A DNA stretch of 10,245 nt, taken from Alphaproteobacteria bacterium. GTDB lineage: Bacteria > Pseudomonadota > Alphaproteobacteria > SMXP01. Location of the stretch: assembly GCA_004356335.1 (NCBI GenBank), contig SMXP01000007.1:1-10245 (forward strand), in the 5' to 3' direction. Positions 1 through 6,046 of the stretch are shown here, piece after piece. Under the pieces are notes generated by a model. The model made no database searches, was not told the DNA's origin, and saw nothing but the letters and a program-made list of their open reading frames with translations. The position numbers were made by a program, and so were the translations under genes. How positions within the stretch are numbered: position 1 is the first letter of the stretch; each line of letters opens with the position of its first letter.

Positions 1-17
1 ATGGTAGAAACCAGCCC

Positions 18-144
18 TAGGATCTTTCCGGTTTTGATGGAATCAAAACCTGACCCTAAGTTGTTGTTTTGTCGTGTTTCCGGACGGAAAACCGGTAGCC
101 ACCCCGGCCTTCGCCGGGACATGCTTTTCCTGGAAACACTCTAA
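18..144 (-). repeat. Composite palindromic repeat, copy 1 (A-type unit plus 41-nt C-type unit)
   Basis: Read on the minus strand, this is an A-type double hairpin followed by a C-type palindrome. The A unit has an outer stem GTGTTTCC/GGAAACAC (plus-strand 74-81 with 132-139) and an inner stem GGAAAA/TTTTCC (86-91 with 125-130). Its conserved loop GTGGCTACCGG is at 92-102, and its tail GACAAAACAACAAC is a variant of the tail in the other copies. The C unit (18-58) is 41 nt, as in the other copies, but its sequence has diverged and it contains a perfect 9-bp inverted repeat (30-38 with 42-50, 3-nt loop). The element ends about 21 bases before the uppP start codon. Similar modular palindromes are common between genes in alphaproteobacteria. 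Its function is unknown. It could be a REP-like non-autonomous mobile element or an mRNA end structure. Confidence 0.8.
103..124 (-). repeat. 22-nt GC-rich hairpin nested inside repeat copy 1
   Basis: Compared with the otherwise similar unit at 9511-9573, copy 1 has 22 extra bases between the inner stem and the conserved loop. They contain a 6-bp hairpin, CCCGGC/GCCGGG at 103-108 and 113-118, with loop CTTC. The flanking inner stem and loop are intact, so this reads as an insertion into an existing element. It may be a second, smaller palindromic repeat type. The origin is inferred; the extra bases are directly visible. Confidence 0.6.
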
Positions 145-164
145 GGTCAATCTGCCGAGGCGCC

Positions 165-965
165 ATGTCGATCGAACAGCTCATCATTCTGGCGCTCATA
201 CAGGGCCTCACGGAATTTCTGCCGATCAGCTCTTCCGCTCATCTCATTTTGCTGCCCGCCCTGACCGATTGGCCCGATCAGGGACCTCATATGGACGTGG
301 CCGTTCATCTGGGATCTCTTTTGGCGGTCTTGCTCTATTTCCGGCGGGATGTCGCCCTGCTGACCAAAGGAGGCATGGACACCCTGACCGGAAGACAGAC
401 CCCGGCGGCCCAATTGCTGCTTTGTCTGATCGTCGCAACGCTGCCGATCATTGTGGCGGGCGGTGTGCTTTATGCAAGCGGCCTGGTTGACCGGTTGCGC
501 AGCACCGAAGTGATCGCCTGGGCAACCATTATATTCGGCATCTTGCTCTATCATGGGGATCGTAAAGGGCCCATCGACCGGCAGGTTCAAGACTTGTCGC
601 CGCGCGGCGCGCTGACCATTGGTCTCGCCCAATGTTTTGCCCTGATCCCGGGAACCAGCCGATCCGGCGTGACCATCACCATGGCCCGTTATTTAGGCCT
701 CAAACGCACCGAAGCCGCGCGATTTTCAATGCTGCTCGCGATTCCGACCATTCTTGCCTTTGGCTTAATGGCTGGTCTGGATATGGTGCGCCAAGAAGAT
801 CTATCCCTCGGACGGGACGTGGCTATAGCGATTATATTATCATTTTTATCCGCGTTCGGATCAATTTGGTTTTTCATGCGTCTTTTGGAACGTATGACTT
901 TATTGCCGTTTGTCATTTATCGATTGATTCTCGGCGTCGGACTCTTGATCTACGTTTACGCGTGA
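165..965 (+). CDS. uppP: Undecaprenyl-diphosphate phosphatase (UppP/BacA)
   Basis: This integral inner-membrane enzyme dephosphorylates undecaprenyl pyrophosphate to the monophosphate, recycling the lipid carrier used for peptidoglycan and O-antigen synthesis. Its excess confers bacitracin resistance in other bacteria. The protein is 266 aa, the usual family length, and is hydrophobic throughout with about eight likely membrane segments. The first catalytic motif is QGLTEFLPISSSAHL at residues 13-27, with E17 and H26 as the expected active residues. The second is PGTSRSG at 162-168, with R166. The start at 165 has a GAGG at 157-160, only 4 bases upstream, so the ribosome site is close and modest. 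The gene stands alone. Hairpin repeats lie on both sides, and the downstream neighbour is convergent. The family call is secure; the upstream promoter is not visible. Confidence 0.97.
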   Translation: MSIEQLIILALIQGLTEFLPISSSAHLILLPALTDWPDQGPHMDVAVHLGSLLAVLLYFRRDVALLTKGGMDTLTGRQTPAAQLLLCLIVATLPIIVAGGVLYASGLVDRLRSTEVIAWATIIFGILLYHGDRKGPIDRQVQDLSPRGALTIGLAQCFALIPGTSRSGVTITMARYLGLKRTEAARFSMLLAIPTILAFGLMAGLDMVRQEDLSLGRDVAIAIILSFLSAFGSIWFFMRLLERMTLLPFVIYRLILGVGLLIYVYA

Positions 966-973
966 GTATCTCC

Positions 974-1077
974 TAGAGCATTTTCGAGCGAAGTGGACAC
1001 CGGTTCGCGTTAAGAAAATGCGACCAAACAAGGACTTAGAGCGTTTTCGCGATTCTGTTAAGTTCGGAAACGCTCTA
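974..1077 (+). repeat. Composite palindromic repeat, copy 2 (A unit plus C unit)
   Basis: The A unit has outer stem GCATTTTC (978-985) with GAAAATGC (1014-1021), inner stem GCGAA (988-992) with TTCGC (1004-1008), loop GTGGACACCGG and tail GACCAAACAAGGAC. The C unit (1037-1077) is a 41-nt palindrome with a 10-bp perfect outer stem TAGAGCGTTT/AAACGCTCTA, extendable to 13 bp with one G-T pair. It is identical base for base to the C units at 8762-8802 (reverse complement) and 9575-9615. It fills the gap between the convergent ends of uppP (8 bases away) and the NDUFA9-like gene (21 bases away). It could therefore act as a two-way transcript end, although no T tract follows the stems. Confidence 0.9.
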
Positions 1078-1098
1078 ATAGTTTCCGTTGCCGGATCG

Positions 1099-2055
1099 TC
1101 AGATGGCGCTTTCCTCGAACTGACCATGGCGGCGGAAACGCCGCAAATAACTCGGCACCACCGTATCCATGGCAACCGGCTGGATACCCAGATCGGCAAA
1201 TGTTGCCACCCGCTGTGGCCCCCGTCCCACCACATTGTCGGTCTTCAAGAGTGCCACTTGATCCATGGTCAGCAGAGGCTTGGGCCATAGTCCTAAAAAG
1301 AACCCCATAAAAGTCGCCAAACCAAACGGCAATGGCACGAGCAAGCGCCGTCGCCCGATGGTATCCAACATATAAGTCATAAGCTCCTTGAACGTATAAA
1401 TCGACGGACCACCGAGCTCATAGACCCGTCCACGAGCGGATGGTTGCTCTATGCACTTTTTAACGGCGGCCGCCACGTCACCGACAAATACCGGCTGAAA
1501 CCGTGTGTCGCCGCCGCCAATCAGCGGCAAAGCAGGGGCGATTTGCGCCAGGCCGGCAAAACGATTGAACAAGTCATCTTCGGCACCAAAAATGACCGAC
1601 GGCCGAAGGATCGTGGCGTCGGGAAAGACCTCTCGGACTTTGGCCTCTCCTGCGGCTTTGCTGCGCCCATAGCGAGACCGGCTGTTCAGGTCGGCGCCGA
1701 TAGCCGACATATGGACAAAGGTGGCGACCCCCGACCGGCGCGCCAAGCGGGCGATCCGCTCGGCGCCGTCATCATGGATATCGGCAAACTTTTGACGCCG
1801 GGTTTGGTAGAGAATACCAACCAGATTGACCACCCCATCGGCGCCGTCAAGCGCACGTCTGACGGAATCCTCGTTGCGTATATTGGCCTGTACAATTTCG
1901 ATTTGGCCGACATCACCCATGGGGCGCAGAAAATGCGCCGTATGCGGCCACCGCACAGCGACTCGCAGCCGGTAGCCGGCGCGCGCCAGGGCGCGAACCG
2001 TGTTTCGCCCGACGAAACCGGACCCGCCGAATATAGTAATGAGTTTGACCGTCAT
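1099..2055 (-). CDS. NAD(P)-binding, NDUFA9-like atypical short-chain dehydrogenase (complex I NDUFA9 subunit family)
   Basis: This is a 318-aa extended/atypical SDR protein with an N-terminal Rossmann fold. GGSGFVG at residues 10-16 is the dinucleotide-binding glycine motif, S117 (HMSA) and Y129-x3-K133 match the SDR catalytic triad positions, and RPSVIFG lies at 151-157. The overall pattern matches the bacterial relatives of the mitochondrial complex I accessory subunit NDUFA9, which in alphaproteobacteria often sit near uppP. Its substrate is unknown. A role in complex I or in quinone or nucleotide-sugar metabolism is possible but not shown here. The frame stays open upstream to 2187. I place the start at 2055 because GGAGG lies 5 bases upstream (2061-2065) and the Rossmann motif follows at once, as is usual. 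The gene is divergent from tRNA-Leu and convergent with uppP. Confidence 0.88.
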   Translation of the reverse strand: MTVKLITIFGGSGFVGRNTVRALARAGYRLRVAVRWPHTAHFLRPMGDVGQIEIVQANIRNEDSVRRALDGADGVVNLVGILYQTRRQKFADIHDDGAERIARLARRSGVATFVHMSAIGADLNSRSRYGRSKAAGEAKVREVFPDATILRPSVIFGAEDDLFNRFAGLAQIAPALPLIGGGDTRFQPVFVGDVAAAVKKCIEQPSARGRVYELGGPSIYTFKELMTYMLDTIGRRRLLVPLPFGLATFMGFFLGLWPKPLLTMDQVALLKTDNVVGRGPQRVATFADLGIQPVAMDTVVPSYLRRFRRHGQFEESAI

Positions 2056-2060
2056 TGCCG

Positions 2061-2065
2061 CCTCC
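2061..2065 (-). promoter_or_regulatory. Shine-Dalgarno GGAGG that fixes the NDUFA9-like gene start
   Basis: Plus-strand CCTCC reads GGAGG on the minus strand, with a 5-base spacer to the ATG at 2055-2053. This is the best ribosome site in the window. It favours the 318-aa product over the longer 362-aa reading from 2187. Confidence 0.8.
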
Positions 2066-2167
2066 AAACTCACGAGCGCGCCCTTGCCCATGGGTACCGG
2101 GTAGATAGCGCAAAGCCACCGCTCTGATAAGGCCTGATCGTCCTCACATCGGCCCTTTTCCAATGCG

Positions 2168-2196
2168 TTGACATTGCCCGATGACAAAGCTAGTCA
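2168..2196 (+). promoter_or_regulatory. Probable sigma-70-type promoter of tRNA-Leu
   Basis: A perfect -35 hexamer TTGACA (2168-2173) is followed, after 17 bases, by a weak -10 TAGTCA (2191-2196). Transcription would begin near 2203, only a few bases before the tRNA 5' end at 2209, which suits a stable-RNA gene. The poor -10 is the weak point. The -35 and the spacing are the support. Confidence 0.5.
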
Positions 2197-2208
2197 GACT
2201 CAAGTCCG

Positions 2209-2295
2209 GCCCAGGTGGCGGAATTGGTAGACGCGCTAGCTTCAGGTGCTAGTGCCCGTAAGGGCGTGGAAGTTCGAGTCTTCTCCTGGGCACCA
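2209..2295 (+). tRNA. tRNA-Leu (anticodon CAG), CCA encoded
   Basis: An 87-nt class II tRNA that reads CUG codons. Acceptor stem GCCCAGG (2209-2215) pairs with CCTGGGC (2285-2291), followed by discriminator A and an encoded CCA (2293-2295). The anticodon stem CTAGC/GCTAG (2236-2240 with 2248-2252) encloses the loop TTCAGGT, with anticodon CAG at 2243-2245. The long variable arm (about 2253-2267) with a GCCC/GGGC stem is typical of Leu. The T loop is TTCGAGT. The D arm has the GGTAGACGC form seen in leucine tRNAs. nrnC starts 33 bases downstream, so read-through from the tRNA promoter is possible. Confidence 0.97.
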
Positions 2296-2328
2296 TATAT
2301 CCCTAACCGGTAACAGTCAGGATTTGGC

Positions 2329-2940
2329 ATGGCTATCCATTATCATTCGGGAGATTTGCCTGCGGACGTCCTGTTTGACGACAGCATCGCCGTGGATACG
2401 GAGACAATGGGATTGAACCCATCACGCGATGCTTTGTGCGTGGTGCAATTATCGGCTGGTGATGGAGAGGCGCATATTGTGCAGCTTGATCGCGATACTT
2501 ATGACTGCCCAAAACTAAGAAACTTGCTCGCCGATCCGAGCGTGACCAAGATTTTCCACTACGCCCGTTTCGATGTGGCTTTCTTATGCCGATATTTAGG
2601 AGTGCAGGTCGCCCCGATTTATTGCACGAAGATTGCGTCCAGATTGGCGCGCACCTATACCGACCGCCACGGTTTAAAAGACCTTTGCAAGGAGCTATTG
2701 AACATCGATTTGAGCAAGCAGCAGCAAAGCTCCGACTGGGGTGCCGAGACCTTGAGCGAAGCTCAGCTCAGCTACGCCGCCGCAGATGTTCTTCACCTGC
2801 ACAAGTTGCGGGCAAAGCTTGACGTCATGCTGGTGCGAGAAGATCGCATGGCGCACGCCGCCGCCGCTTTTGCATTCGTGCCGGCGCGCGCCCAATTGGA
2901 TCTAGCAGGGTGGGCGGATCAGGATATTTTCGCCCATTAG
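2329..2940 (+). CDS. nrnC: NrnC-type 3'-5' exoribonuclease (RNase D-like nanoRNase)
   Basis: A DEDDy-family exonuclease of 203 aa. Exo I is DTET with D23 and E25. Exo II is HYARFDVAFL with D82. Exo III is Y149-x3-D153. Full-length RNase D (about 375 aa in E. coli) has C-terminal HRDC domains; they are absent here, and the protein stops just after the exonuclease domain. Length and sequence fit NrnC, the alphaproteobacterial enzyme first studied in Bartonella. NrnC degrades very short RNAs, especially dinucleotides, in place of Orn. An automatic annotation might say 'ribonuclease D'. The start at 2329 has AGGA at 2319-2322, 6 bases upstream. It may share the tRNA-Leu promoter. The domain call is secure; the nanoRNase assignment rests on size and lineage. 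Confidence 0.9.
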   Translation: MAIHYHSGDLPADVLFDDSIAVDTETMGLNPSRDALCVVQLSAGDGEAHIVQLDRDTYDCPKLRNLLADPSVTKIFHYARFDVAFLCRYLGVQVAPIYCTKIASRLARTYTDRHGLKDLCKELLNIDLSKQQQSSDWGAETLSEAQLSYAAADVLHLHKLRAKLDVMLVREDRMAHAAAAFAFVPARAQLDLAGWADQDIFAH

Positions 2941-2958
2941 GAGCCCTCCGCACGCTGG

Positions 2959-2988
2959 TTGACCCTTAGCCTCCTTGGGCCTCATACT
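2959..2988 (+). promoter_or_regulatory. Possible promoter for the kdsD-lpt run
   Basis: TTGACC (2959-2964), an 18-base spacer and CATACT (2983-2988) resemble a sigma-70 promoter. It lies in the 174-base gap between nrnC and kdsD, the longest gap before the kdsD-lptC-lptA-lptB-rpoN run. A second AT-rich stretch, TATAAA at 3002-3007, lacks a matching -35. The call is tentative. Confidence 0.35.
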
Positions 2989-3114
2989 GCGCGGCTAATA
3001 GTATAAAAACGCGCGACATGGTTAACGCAATGGCCAAGGGGGCTACGCGGGCAGCGCCACTGTCTTGTCGAGCAGAGGCGCCGCGCGGGACGTTAGCCGG
3101 AGCGGTCGAAAGAA

Positions 3115-4170
3115 ATGAGCCCAGCAAAACCTCAAACATCGCCACGGAGCCCGAAACATCGGGCACGGCAGGGCCAACAAACGGCCGCAAAGCGTAGCAC
3201 AGGTGATATCCTGTCGGCCGCCCGGCGGGTACTAAAGATCGAATCTGCCGCACTTGAGACCCTGTCCGAGACGCTCGGCGAAAACTTTGGTGAAGCGGTC
3301 GATTGCCTTGCTGCGATCATTGGTCGCATTATTGTCAGCGGCATTGGCAAGAGCGGCCATATTGCCCACAAGATCGCCGCGACCTTGGCGTCGACCGGAT
3401 CGCCGGCCCATTTTGTTCATCCCGCCGAAGCCAGCCACGGCGACCTCGGTATGATCACACCGGCAGATGCTTTATTGGTTTTGTCGAACTCGGGCGAAAA
3501 CGAGGAATTAAAGGACCTGATCGCTCATACCCGCCGCTTTTCCATTCCCTTGATCAGCATATCGAGCCAAGCAGACAGCACGCTGGTCGACGCCAGTGAC
3601 ATCGCTCTATTGTTGCCGGGGGTGCCTGAAGCATGCCCTATGGGGCTGGCGCCAACCACATCCACCACCATGATGGTGGCATTAGGCGATGCGTTGGCGG
3701 TCGCATTGATGCAAATGCGCGGTTTTTCAATCGATGACTACCGGGTTCTTCACCCGGGCGGACAATTGGGCAAGTCTCTTATTCGGGTTAAAGATATCAT
3801 GCATGGGGCGGAAGCATTACCTCTGGTATCGCCCGAAACTGCCATGAGCGAAGTACTGATAACAATGACGGCCAAAGGTTTTGGATGTGCCGGCGTCATT
3901 GACAAGCAAAAAGGTCTCATTGGCATTATTACCGATGGTGACTTGCGGCGGCATATGGCACCGGACCTTCTTGCTCAATCCGCTGCAAAAGTCATGACAC
4001 AAAATCCCAAGACCATTCGCGCCAATGCTTTTGCCGCAGAGGCCGTCGCATTCATGAATAACAGCAAACCTCCATTCCTATGTGTCTTCGTGTTGGACGA
4101 TCATGCCAAAGAAACCAATCCCGTCGGCATCCTGCACATGCATGATTGCCTTAGAGCGGGCATCGTATAA
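3115..4170 (+). CDS. kdsD: D-arabinose-5-phosphate isomerase (KdsD/KpsF family)
   Basis: It interconverts ribulose-5-phosphate and arabinose-5-phosphate, the first step towards Kdo, the inner-core sugar of LPS. It is cytoplasmic. The protein is 351 aa (E. coli KdsD is 328). It has a basic, probably disordered N-terminus (1-30) and a SIS sugar-isomerase domain (about 45-205) with GIGKSGHIAHK at 76-86, SNSGENEE at 124-131 and HPGGQLGKSL at 213-222. Two CBS domains follow (about 224-282 and 290-350). The catalytic residues I recall for E. coli KdsD (K59, E111, E152, H193) all fall at a constant +20 offset here: K79, E131, E172, H213. The ribosome site is poor (GGAG 11-14 bases upstream, or GAAAGAA adjacent), so the exact start is less sure. 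It leads the lpt run with a 28-base gap to lptC. kdsC, which separates these genes in E. coli, is absent. Confidence 0.95.
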   Translation: MSPAKPQTSPRSPKHRARQGQQTAAKRSTGDILSAARRVLKIESAALETLSETLGENFGEAVDCLAAIIGRIIVSGIGKSGHIAHKIAATLASTGSPAHFVHPAEASHGDLGMITPADALLVLSNSGENEELKDLIAHTRRFSIPLISISSQADSTLVDASDIALLLPGVPEACPMGLAPTTSTTMMVALGDALAVALMQMRGFSIDDYRVLHPGGQLGKSLIRVKDIMHGAEALPLVSPETAMSEVLITMTAKGFGCAGVIDKQKGLIGIITDGDLRRHMAPDLLAQSAAKVMTQNPKTIRANAFAAEAVAFMNNSKPPFLCVFVLDDHAKETNPVGILHMHDCLRAGIV

Positions 4171-4198
4171 GCAATAAAAACGCCGCCGGACCGTTAAG

Positions 4199-5275
4199 GT
4201 GAAAAAGCCGCCACAAATAGAAGCCGCGTCAAAATGGACCGATAAGAGCCCCGTTTCGGGGCGATTTCGAAAGTGGTCGGCCGATGGCGTGGATGTGACG
4301 CAACGACAATTGGACAGTGCCAATCAATATAGTCGTTTCGTGGGCATAATGAAAATCGCTTTACCACTAGCGGCTTTTGCGATTCTGTTAGCCGTCATCG
4401 TCGCATCAGTTACCAGCCAAGATGCCGGCGATGTATCCATATTTTTTACATCAACCACCGGTGTGCCCGGTGAGCTTCATATGATCAAACCAAAATTTAC
4501 CGGCTTTGATTCGGAAAATCGTCCCTACTTACTGACCGCCGAAACGGCCGTGCAAGACAAAGAGGACGACACGCTCGTTCACTTGGAGACGGTCGCGGGT
4601 GAATTGTCAGCCAAAGTTGACGGTGATTCCGATATTACGTTCGACGAACCGCGGCTCACCCTATCGGCGACTGGCGGCCTACTCGACTCTGAAGATCAAT
4701 TGTTGACGTTAACTGGATCGGTCACGGTAGCCTCGAAAGGAGATTATCTCTTGAGAACTCAAGAGGCGGTGTTCGATTTCGAAAATGATGTGATTAGCGG
4801 AGATAGGCCGGTTTCCGTGGAAGGTGCGGTAGCAAAAATCACGGCCGATCGTTTTGAATTATTCAACAACGCTCAAACCATCGTTTTTCGAGGGAGCGTT
4901 AAAACATTCATCAAAGGCAAAGAAGAAAGAGAGGCGCAAGAAAATAAAACCGAACCAGATAACAAATTGATCGCTACATCCGGTTCCAACCAAGTTATTG
5001 TCCCCATAAAAAAGATAATTGCCGTACCAAGTCATGAGATAATTGCTGAACTAATTCGCGAGCGCACCATTGAACCCACTGATTATGATATTGTGCCGCC
5101 TATCAAGAAGCCCATTATGAAGACGGGCCGGGAACCGGCGGGTCCGATCGTTGCTGAACCCGCTCGAGACATAGTCGCCCAATGGACCAATGAGACGATT
5201 GTCAAACCCATCAGAAAACCCCAGAGTAGGACGACCATGAGGGTAACGACCCCGAAGCGGAAGCCTAATCCGTAG
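4199..5275 (+). CDS. lptC: LptC, LPS export inner-membrane anchor, with long C-terminal extension
   Basis: LptC is the single-pass inner-membrane protein that passes LPS from LptB2FG to periplasmic LptA. The N-terminal 48 residues are polar. One membrane helix lies at about 49-71 (GIMKIALPLAAFAILLAVIV), and the LptC/OstA-like beta-jellyroll spans about 85-237, with repeated strands such as YLLTAETAVQD and LLTLTGSVTVAS. E. coli LptC is about 190 aa; this one is 358. The excess is mostly a charged linker (238-257) and a Pro/Ile/Lys-rich tail (265-358) in which IVPIKKII, IVPPIKKPI and IVKPIRKP recur. The start is GTG at 4199 with a weak CGGA 8 bases upstream. Met51 is the first internal Met but would cut into the membrane helix, so GTG is preferred. 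It lies between kdsD and lptA in one direction. Confidence 0.88.
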   Translation: MKKPPQIEAASKWTDKSPVSGRFRKWSADGVDVTQRQLDSANQYSRFVGIMKIALPLAAFAILLAVIVASVTSQDAGDVSIFFTSTTGVPGELHMIKPKFTGFDSENRPYLLTAETAVQDKEDDTLVHLETVAGELSAKVDGDSDITFDEPRLTLSATGGLLDSEDQLLTLTGSVTVASKGDYLLRTQEAVFDFENDVISGDRPVSVEGAVAKITADRFELFNNAQTIVFRGSVKTFIKGKEEREAQENKTEPDNKLIATSGSNQVIVPIKKIIAVPSHEIIAELIRERTIEPTDYDIVPPIKKPIMKTGREPAGPIVAEPARDIVAQWTNETIVKPIRKPQSRTTMRVTTPKRKPNP

Positions 5276-5330
5276 ATTGGTACAACATAAATTGAATTTA
5301 CAAACAGAAAGCCTAGGTTAAGGATGAAGG

Positions 5331-5993
5331 ATGCGCACTATGCTTAAGAAGCCGGCGTGGAATATGGATCCGCAGCTCTCTGCGGTGGCATCGTCAAGGC
5401 GCCTCGTATTGCCGCTTGCTTTACTCTTTGCCGTCTGGTTTGCACCTTTAGTCCTTGCGCAAGTCGGTAACACACCAACCGTCCAGAAAAGTAGTGGCGG
5501 CGTCTTCGCGCCCGGCGGCCACGACATCAACCAACCGGTCGAGATTTCATCGGATAGTCTTGAAGTAAGACAACAAGAGGAGTTGGCGATATTTCTCGGC
5601 AATGTCGACGCCAGACAAGGGGAAATGCGACTAAGAACCGACAAGCTGGAAGTTTATTACGTGACCGAGAAGGCCGATGGCGAGTCCAATGGCGCCTCGA
5701 CACAAGCAATTAGTCGCATGCGGGCCATCGGCAACGTCTTTGTAACATCGCCTAGAGAAACGGCTAAAGGAGACTGGGCCGACTACAATGTGATTTCGCG
5801 TATACTGAGCATCCATGACAATGTCCTTTTGACCCAAGGAGACAATGTCATTTGCGGCCAGCAATTGAATATGAACGTGGATACGGGTATTAGTGAATTG
5901 ACGGGGGGGTGCAATTCGGGCGCGCAAACCGCAACGCGCGTACAAGGCGTGTTTTTTCCGGCGACGACCGCCACTGACGGCGCCACCCAATGA
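5331..5993 (+). CDS. lptA: LptA, periplasmic LPS bridge protein
   Basis: LptA (OstA/YhbN family) polymerises into the periplasmic bridge that carries LPS from LptC to LptD. The 220-aa precursor has a signal peptide: basic RR at 23-24, hydrophobic LVLPLALLFAVWFAPLVLA, probable cleavage after A43. The OstA-like domain starts near 66 with INQPVEISSDSLEVRQ, followed by the expected repeated strands (AIFLGNVDARQG, MRLRTDKLEVYY, MRAIGNVFVTS, ADYNVISRILSIHDNVLLTQ). Two cysteines, C175 and C194, fall in the mature domain and could form a disulfide in the periplasm; this is inferred only. AAGGA at 5320-5324 sits 6 bases before the ATG at 5331. Met4 (5340) is an alternative with its own AAGGA. The gap to lptC is 55 bases and to lptB 53 bases. 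Confidence 0.93.
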   Translation: MRTMLKKPAWNMDPQLSAVASSRRLVLPLALLFAVWFAPLVLAQVGNTPTVQKSSGGVFAPGGHDINQPVEISSDSLEVRQQEELAIFLGNVDARQGEMRLRTDKLEVYYVTEKADGESNGASTQAISRMRAIGNVFVTSPRETAKGDWADYNVISRILSIHDNVLLTQGDNVICGQQLNMNVDTGISELTGGCNSGAQTATRVQGVFFPATTATDGATQ

Positions 5994-6003
5994 CCCGGAA
6001 AAT

Positions 6004-6041
6004 GCCCTAGAATTGCCGCCAATTCATACAATTTTAAGGGC
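6004..6041 (+). promoter_or_regulatory. Potential two-state hairpin over the lptB ribosome binding site
   Basis: In the lptA-lptB gap, GCCCTAGAATTG (6004-6015) can pair with CAATTTTAAGGGC (6029-6041). This gives 12 pairs with one bulged A and one G-T, and buries the lptB Shine-Dalgarno AAGGG (6036-6040). The same GAATTG (6010-6015) can instead form a perfect 6-bp hairpin with CAATTC (6020-6025), which frees the ribosome site. The two pairings exclude each other. Whether this controls translation is inference; no T tract follows, so it does not look like a terminator. Confidence 0.4.
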
Positions 6042-6046
6042 CCACA

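Noticed and set aside
974..1077. Composite repeat considered as a CRISPR repeat or an insertion-sequence end
   Set aside because: There are no regular spacers and no transposase between copies. Copies are scattered and internally palindromic, which fits an intergenic palindromic repeat.
974..1077. Factor-independent terminator between uppP and the NDUFA9-like gene
   Set aside because: The stems are strong but no T tract follows on either strand, so I note only that they might influence transcript ends.
1444..2127. 227-codon plus-strand open frame
   Set aside because: It lies opposite the NDUFA9-like gene, which has a clear Rossmann motif and ribosome site. The composition looks like an antisense shadow.
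2966..3253. 95-codon minus-strand open frame across the nrnC-kdsD gap
   Set aside because: It overlaps the kdsD start antisense, has no domain, and is not preceded by a good ribosome site.
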